From positions 1 to 64,000 of the forward strand of contig CASERZ010000012.1 of assembly GCA_949290515.1 (NCBI GenBank): 64,000 bases of DNA. Direction: 5' to 3'. A program made the translations under genes and the position numbers. The stretch's first letter is position 1. Every line of letters begins with the position of its first letter. Origin of the DNA: an uncultured Christensenella sp. GTDB lineage: Bacteria > Bacillota > Clostridia > Christensenellales > UBA3700. This document shows positions 58,253 to 64,000 of the stretch, one piece after another. The notes beneath the pieces are model-generated. The model made no database searches. It worked only from the letters and a program-made list of their open reading frames with translations, and was not told where the DNA came from.

Positions 58253-59095
58253 ATGAAAACGTTGGGATATTATGACGGCAAGATAGACGAGCTGGAAAAT
58301 ATGAAGGTGCCTATGCTTGACAGAGCTTGTTACTTCGGTGACGGTATTTACGATGCAACTTATTCGCGTAATAAAAAAATTTTTGCTATAGATGAGCATA
58401 TAGACAGATTTTATCACGGGTTAGAAAGGGTAAATATCAAATTTTCGATGACTAAAAACAGACTAAGAGAATTGCTCTATGAATTGGTTGGCTATACGGA
58501 CGATGACGAGCTTTTCGTATACTGGCAGGTTACAAGAGGAGAGGGGATAAGAGAGCATAGCTACAACGATGATATGACAGGTAAATTGTGGGTGATGCTC
58601 AAACCTCAGCCTATCGTCGATATGAGTCAAAAAATTATTTTGGTAACGCACGAAGATATACGCTATACGCTATGCGATATCAAAACGCTCAATCTATTGC
58701 CCAACGTACTCTTTTCGCAATATGCAAAAGAGCGCGGCGCGCACGAATGTATTCTGCACAGGGGCAAAAGGGTAACGGAGTGTGCTCACTCCAACGTACA
58801 TATAATAAAAGACGGCGAACTGTTAACGCCTCCCGCCGACAAATTTATTCTCAAAGGAGTTGCGCGCGAGCACTTGATAAAAGCTTGCAGCGCTTTGGGA
58901 ATCGCAGTGAAAATACGGCCCTTCACGCTTGACGAAATATACGGGGCAGAAGAGGTTATCGTAACTTCGTCAGGCTCGCTGTGCCTACAGGCGCAAAGCG
59001 TAGACGGAATTACTGTTGGAGGAAAACAACAGGCATTGATAAACGCTTTGCAGAGTTATTTGCTTGAAGAATTCAGGAGCGCGACAGAGAGATGA
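58253..59095 (+). CDS. dat: D-amino acid aminotransferase (class IV)
   Basis: PLP enzyme making D-glutamate or D-alanine for peptidoglycan. 280 residues from ATG 58253 (GGAGG 4 nt upstream). Fold-type IV motifs: MLDRACYFGDGIYDATYS, ITLVTHEDIR-like region, the PLP Lys in DIKTLNLLPNVLFSQYAKERGAHE, and TECAHSNVHIIKDGEL followed by GVAREHLI. It overlaps alr by 4 nt. Together the two supply D-amino acids for the wall. A branched-chain aminotransferase role is less likely from the neighbours. Confidence 0.9.
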   Translation: MKTLGYYDGKIDELENMKVPMLDRACYFGDGIYDATYSRNKKIFAIDEHIDRFYHGLERVNIKFSMTKNRLRELLYELVGYTDDDELFVYWQVTRGEGIREHSYNDDMTGKLWVMLKPQPIVDMSQKIILVTHEDIRYTLCDIKTLNLLPNVLFSQYAKERGAHECILHRGKRVTECAHSNVHIIKDGELLTPPADKFILKGVAREHLIKACSALGIAVKIRPFTLDEIYGAEEVIVTSSGSLCLQAQSVDGITVGGKQQALINALQSYLLEEFRSATER

Positions 59096-60207
59096 AAGAC
59101 AGAAATTGGTTGGAAGTCGACGTCGGGGCGGTCAGAAGCAATATTCGTCTTGCAAGGAGTTGTATCGGTGATAAAAAACTTATCGGCATAGTCAAAGCTG
59201 ACTGCTACGGGCTGGGTGCAAAGCTTGCGTTGTATTTGGAGGATGTGCTCGACTTTTTCGGAGTAGCTACTCTTGATGAGGCGTTGTACTTAAGGCGCGT
59301 AGGGATTTGCAAGGATATACTGGTGTTAGGGGGCGTGAAAATTGAAAAAGCTAATATAAATAAGGCAATTAAGAATAACGTAACTCTGTCGTTGTCCGAT
59401 TGCGAAAGCGCGAGTAATTGCGACGCTTTGGCAAGAGAAATAAAAGAGAGATTGAAAGTGCATCTTGCAGTTGACAGCGGTATGTCGAGATGGGGCTTTT
59501 TGCCTGAAAAAGATGATATTGAAAAAGTCTTTTCATTAGAAAATCTCGATATAGAGGGGGTGTATTCTCATCTCGTGAAAGCCGATGAGAAAAATGACGA
59601 CAAGAGTGCCGCGCAGATAAGAGTTTTTTCTAAGTTGTGCGAAAGGCTCAAAAAAAATACGGGCTTTGACGGATTAACTCATATACTCAATTCGGCAGGG
59701 ATATTCAGATACCCCGATGCTTATGGCAATGCTGCGCGACTGGGCATAGCTATGTACGGATATGCTCCGAGCGAGTATTTTGAAAAGATGGGTCTTGAAG
59801 AGTGTGTAAGATGGTATGCGAGGATAATGTCAGTCAGACGAGTGAAAAAAGGTACAGGGGTGAGTTACGGTTCGACTTACGTCAGTGAGAAAGATACTAC
59901 GCTTGCAACCGTTGCGGCAGGATATGCCGACGGTTATCCGCGCGTGCTGTCAGGCAGAGCGCAGGTGTTTTTTAATGAAAAAACATATCCTGTGGTAGGA
60001 AGAGTATGTATGGACCAGTTTGTCATAAATGCGGGAGATGACGATTTGAAAACAGGAGATATCGTCGAGCTCGCGGGTAAAAACATAAGGGTAGCGGAAA
60101 TTGCAAGAAAATGCGACAGCATAAATTACGAGATATTGTCGCGCATATCGAAGCGTACTAAAAGATTTTATATAAACGTGCCCGATAAGAATAAAAACAC
60201 GCATTGA
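59092..60207 (+). CDS. alr: Alanine racemase
   Basis: PLP-dependent L/D-alanine interconversion for cell-wall synthesis. 371 residues. The N-terminal barrel begins with LEVDVGAVRSNIRLARSCIG and the PLP Lys in IGIVKADCYGLGA; VDSGMSRWGF, the Tyr base in GTGVSYGSTYV, ATVAAGYADGYPR and the C-terminal GRVCMDQFVI follow. It overlaps dat (ATGA). The stop lies within the stem of a bidirectional terminator. Confidence 0.95.
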   Translation: MKDRNWLEVDVGAVRSNIRLARSCIGDKKLIGIVKADCYGLGAKLALYLEDVLDFFGVATLDEALYLRRVGICKDILVLGGVKIEKANINKAIKNNVTLSLSDCESASNCDALAREIKERLKVHLAVDSGMSRWGFLPEKDDIEKVFSLENLDIEGVYSHLVKADEKNDDKSAAQIRVFSKLCERLKKNTGFDGLTHILNSAGIFRYPDAYGNAARLGIAMYGYAPSEYFEKMGLEECVRWYARIMSVRRVKKGTGVSYGSTYVSEKDTTLATVAAGYADGYPRVLSGRAQVFFNEKTYPVVGRVCMDQFVINAGDDDLKTGDIVELAGKNIRVAEIARKCDSINYEILSRISKRTKRFYINVPDKNKNTH

Positions 60208-60221
60208 TATGCGTGTTTTTA
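60193..60221. terminator. Bidirectional terminator between alr and the HAD gene
   Basis: AAAAACACGCAT pairs with ATGCGTGTTTTT; the alr stop codon is inside the structure. Confidence 0.9.
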
Positions 60222-60264
60222 ATATAATCGTAATCGGTCTTATCTCTTTGAAAATTTGCGCTCT

Positions 60265-60924
60265 TCAGGCGTTTATCAAAGAAGAGAGCAGCTGCTTTAA
60301 CGAGCTGACGTCTTTTACGATATAATCCGCGCCGTATTGTTTCAATTCGTCACCTTGAGCATAACCGTACTCAACGCCTATGCTTTTGACTAAATTTTCT
60401 TTTGCGCCGATAATATCGTATTTTCTGTCACCTATCATATAAGTGAAATCAAGGTCGCTGTTTTTTATACCTAGTTTCTTAATGCACTCTTTTACGACTT
60501 GACTTTTTTCTATTCTCTCACCGTTGAGTTCGCTTCCTACCAGTACGTCAAAGTATTTATTAAGGTCGAATTTGTCAAGAATTCTTTGAGAGAAGCAAGT
60601 AGGTTTGGAAGTGGCTACAGCAAGCTTTGCGCCGCTGTCTTTGAGAAAAGAAAGTAGATGAGGAATACCTTCGTAGACCTTGTTTTCAAAAAGACCTACC
60701 GAGGAAAATCTCTCGCGGTAAATCTTAACTGCTTGAAGAGCCTCTTTATCCGACATACCGCAAAAATTGACAAAAGAATAAGTGAGCGGCGGTCCTATAA
60801 ATTTTTTGTAGTCTTCGTGCAAGGGGAAATTCATTCCTTTAAGCGCATAAGATATACATTTTGATATGCCTTCGTACGGGTCCGTCAGTGTGCCGTCGAG
60901 GTCAAAAAGAATATAAGTGGTCAT
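60265..60924 (-). CDS. HAD-superfamily phosphatase, phosphoglycolate phosphatase-like
   Basis: 219 residues. HAD motif I FDLDGTLTDP (nucleophile and acid Asp), cap domain, motif II LAVATSKPT, motif III Lys at about SQVVKECIKKL, motif IV YMIGDRKYDIIGAKE. It resembles the PGP/Gph and pyrophosphatase PpaX branches; the substrate is not set by sequence. Stand-alone gene converging on alr. Confidence 0.9.
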   Translation of the reverse strand: MTTYILFDLDGTLTDPYEGISKCISYALKGMNFPLHEDYKKFIGPPLTYSFVNFCGMSDKEALQAVKIYRERFSSVGLFENKVYEGIPHLLSFLKDSGAKLAVATSKPTCFSQRILDKFDLNKYFDVLVGSELNGERIEKSQVVKECIKKLGIKNSDLDFTYMIGDRKYDIIGAKENLVKSIGVEYGYAQGDELKQYGADYIVKDVSSLKQLLSSLINA

Positions 60925-61047
60925 AGCTTATATATTGTATCGCACGTGAGGTTTGAATGTCAAAGGGTTTGGGAAAGAGTTTTGTAGGAGAGTTTCTTGA
61001 CATAGCTTGCGCTTGAGTATATAATGATTAGGTAAAGAGAGGAATTT

Positions 61048-61554
61048 ATGCGTCTAGACAAAAAACAGAAAATCGCCGTAATATTCTCAGTAGTCTTTTT
61101 TATAGTTTGGATAGTCACGCTTGCTTTGCTGACTAAAAAAGATTACAAGGGGAGTCTTACAAACGCTACTTTTACGGCAATGGTAGGATGTGCGGCAGCT
61201 ATAATATTTTACGTTTTGATTCTGGCGGATAAAGCACAGGTAAACGCAAAGCTCAGCGAAAAAGATATGCTCAAAATAAAGTCTTGCGTAATCAGTGCTT
61301 ATATCGCAGTGCTTTACGTGGTGATAGCGGGATTTTTTATGATGAGCGTTGCTTCGCTTTTTACAGCATACGACATAAAAGAAGTGCGCAAGTTTAACTG
61401 GGTAGGTGCAACGGTACTGATTACGATGCTGATGCTCACGGTATGCGTGCTTACCTCCTATTTCAAAGTGCGCGGAGTGGAGAGAAGACTTTCTTTGCAG
61501 GAGCATAACGACAGTTTGACTGACGAGAGTAAATCGGACGTCAAAGCCGATTAA
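61048..61554 (+). CDS. Membrane protein of unknown function
   Basis: 168 residues, GAGAGG before the ATG. Four hydrophobic segments (VIFSVVFFIVWIVTLALL, FTAMVGCAAAIIFYVLIL, VISAYIAVLYVVIAGFFMM, WVGATVLITMLMLTVCVLT) with short loops and a charged C-terminal tail. I recognise no family. A hairpin with T-run at 61608-61637 follows. Confidence 0.75.
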   Translation: MRLDKKQKIAVIFSVVFFIVWIVTLALLTKKDYKGSLTNATFTAMVGCAAAIIFYVLILADKAQVNAKLSEKDMLKIKSCVISAYIAVLYVVIAGFFMMSVASLFTAYDIKEVRKFNWVGATVLITMLMLTVCVLTSYFKVRGVERRLSLQEHNDSLTDESKSDVKAD

Positions 61555-61607
61555 GCTTAATATTTGATATATAAGGGCTGATACAATCTCCGCTCTTTTT
61601 TTACGGC

Positions 61608-61637
61608 AAGCTCGCGTGTAGCTTACGCGGCTTTTTT
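61608..61637 (+). terminator. Terminator after the 61048 gene
   Basis: AGC-T-CGCGT pairs with ACGCG-G-CT across a 7-nt loop, followed by TTTTTT. Confidence 0.65.
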
Positions 61638-61665
61638 ATGCAATGTATTGTAGTATTTGTAATTA

Positions 61666-61692
61666 AAAAAGCGGTCCGAAGACCGCTTTTGA
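61666..61692 (-). terminator. Terminator of gdhA
   Basis: On the minus strand AAAGCGGTC-TTCG-GACCGCTTT is followed by TTTAATT. Confidence 0.92.
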
Positions 61693-61716
61693 TTATTTTA
61701 AATTGATTGAATCGTA

Positions 61717-63121
<1,405 letters not shown>

Positions 63122-63469
63122 CAAAATCAAGCAAATTTGTTAATAAATATTTATTTTTTCTACATATGTCAATTAAAAGCGTGTTTTGAAGTAAAAATAT
63201 CGGTATTTTTACTATATGACGAGCGTTATTTAAGACAAAAAACGGCGAAAATCAATTTTTAAACAGCTAAATATATGTATTTTGCAAGTATTGAGTCAAC
63301 GCTGATGCGATAATTATGGGCAAAGAGTAGCTCGGTATAGGATTAATGTTATCATTTTGTTTTATTGTAACTGAATAATTTTTATTTTCGCTGGGGGCAG
63401 AAGCTTGATATGCGGTTGCTTTGCGCGCACGCAACGCGCAAAAAAATATTAAAAATATATAAATATATA

Positions 63470-63499
63470 TTGATTTATTGAATATCTTTATAGTATAAT
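63470..63499 (+). promoter_or_regulatory. Promoter of the GtrA-like gene
   Basis: TTGATT (63470-63475), 18-nt spacer, TATAAT (63494-63499). The stretch 63122-63469 between the two promoters is AT-rich and holds no gene I can see. Confidence 0.6.
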
Positions 63500-63549
63500 A
63501 AATTTATTAAATTACCTTTAAGGTAGAAAATTATGTAGGAGATGGAAAA

Positions 63550-64000
63550 ATGCAAGAGACTAATGAAGTTAAAGACGACGTTACTCTCGAAGAGAGAGTA
63601 GCTGAAAATCTCAAAGACGAACAAGTCGCAGCCGAAGAAGTTCAACCCGCTCAGGATGGTGAGGCGGTAACTACCGAATCGCAGCCTCAGAAAAAGAACG
63701 GACTCAAGAATTTCATTCAGCTTGTGCTCTTTATTCTTTTGAGTATGGCAGGTTTTATCGTTCAGATGATTATCGAGCAAGTAGGCGAAAAGCTTCCTCC
63801 GATTATCAATCTTAATGAGCAGACTTTCAATTTGTTTGGTCTTCCTCAACCTGTAGGTTCGTTTATTATCACTATGATTGCAGTATTTATCTGCAAACTT
63901 ATCAACTTTATTCTGCACAGAAAAGTTTTGTTCAAGGCTAGAGCCAACCTCGCTTTCAGTATAGCAATGTACCTTATCTTCAGTATTGTACTCTGGATAG
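63550..64000 (+). CDS. GtrA-like membrane protein, partial (runs off the window)
   Basis: ATG at 63550 with AGGAG 10 nt upstream; at least 150 residues, open to the window end. About 55 acidic, Gln/Glu-rich residues (NEVKDDVTLEERVAENLKDE) precede helices IQLVLFILLSMAGFIVQMII, PVGSFIITMIAVFICKLINF and NLAFSIAMYLIFSIVLWI. The loop INFILHRKVLFKA corresponds to the NFxLNRxWVF hallmark of GtrA proteins, which help move lipid-linked sugars. The acidic N-terminal tail is not usual for the family. Confidence 0.75.
   Translation, partial: MQETNEVKDDVTLEERVAENLKDEQVAAEEVQPAQDGEAVTTESQPQKKNGLKNFIQLVLFILLSMAGFIVQMIIEQVGEKLPPIINLNEQTFNLFGLPQPVGSFIITMIAVFICKLINFILHRKVLFKARANLAFSIAMYLIFSIVLWI

Overview
The window reads as chromosome of a spore-forming, anaerobic, Gram-positive clostridium of moderate-to-low GC. 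The evidence is SpoIIR, SleB and YpeB (sporulation and germination), a rubrerythrin, AGGAGG-type ribosome binding sites, sigma-A promoters (TTGACA-17-TATAAT) and many hairpin plus T-run terminators. An uncultured gut lineage is likely, but that is inference; there is no rRNA or tRNA gene to place it.

Layout. 1-770: non-coding repeats (a 151-bp tandem repeat, a 127-bp imperfect palindrome and a diverged second copy of its core). 0.77-14.1 kb: a nitrogen and glutamine hub. purF, a P-II gene with a broken or unusual start, and type III glutamine synthetase (glnN) lie on the minus strand. Divergently, type I glutamine synthetase, an ANTAR regulator, carA, a carB-dapF fusion and pyrG form one tight operon. 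CarA lacks the catalytic histidine of its glutaminase domain. 14.2-18.6 kb: leucine-rich-repeat lipoprotein, ECF sigma factor and membrane-anchored partner. 18.8-21 kb: KtrAB potassium uptake. 21.4-26.1 kb: a 1,573-residue anchored surface protein with a recurring motif. 26.2-33.5 kb: PfkB kinase, TSCPD protein, a conserved small protein, a 36-aa gene, RlmD, a lipoprotein and nfeD-floA. 33.6-39.6 kb: citrate synthase, membrane M28 peptidase, then spoIIR, sleB-ypeB. 39.6-40.1 kb: another tandem repeat with an inverted arm. 40.3-48.7 kb: prs, metallo-hydrolase, rho, GrpB-like, fur, rubrerythrin, Na+/Ca2+ antiporter, rplM-rpsI. 48.8-51.5 kb is a damaged accessory stretch: a frameshifted acetyltransferase, a riboswitch-like leader on a Na+-pump decarboxylase beta subunit with an internal deletion, and a MarR gene cut by an IS30 remnant. 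51.5-55.5 kb: heterodimeric ABC exporter. 55.8-64 kb: DUF4838 surface protein, DUF1653, D-amino acid aminotransferase, alanine racemase, HAD phosphatase, membrane protein, glutamate dehydrogenase and the start of a GtrA-like gene.

How it works together: P-II, both glutamine synthetases, ANTAR, CarAB, PurF, PyrG and GdhA put ammonia assimilation and glutamine-consuming nucleotide synthesis side by side. The strongest oddities are the CarB-DapF fusion beside a histidine-less CarA, the P-II start, the glnN leader hairpin and operator, the riboswitch-like leader, the MarR/IS30 junction, and a near absence of GATC except in one 0.5-kb patch at 50.3-50.7 kb.
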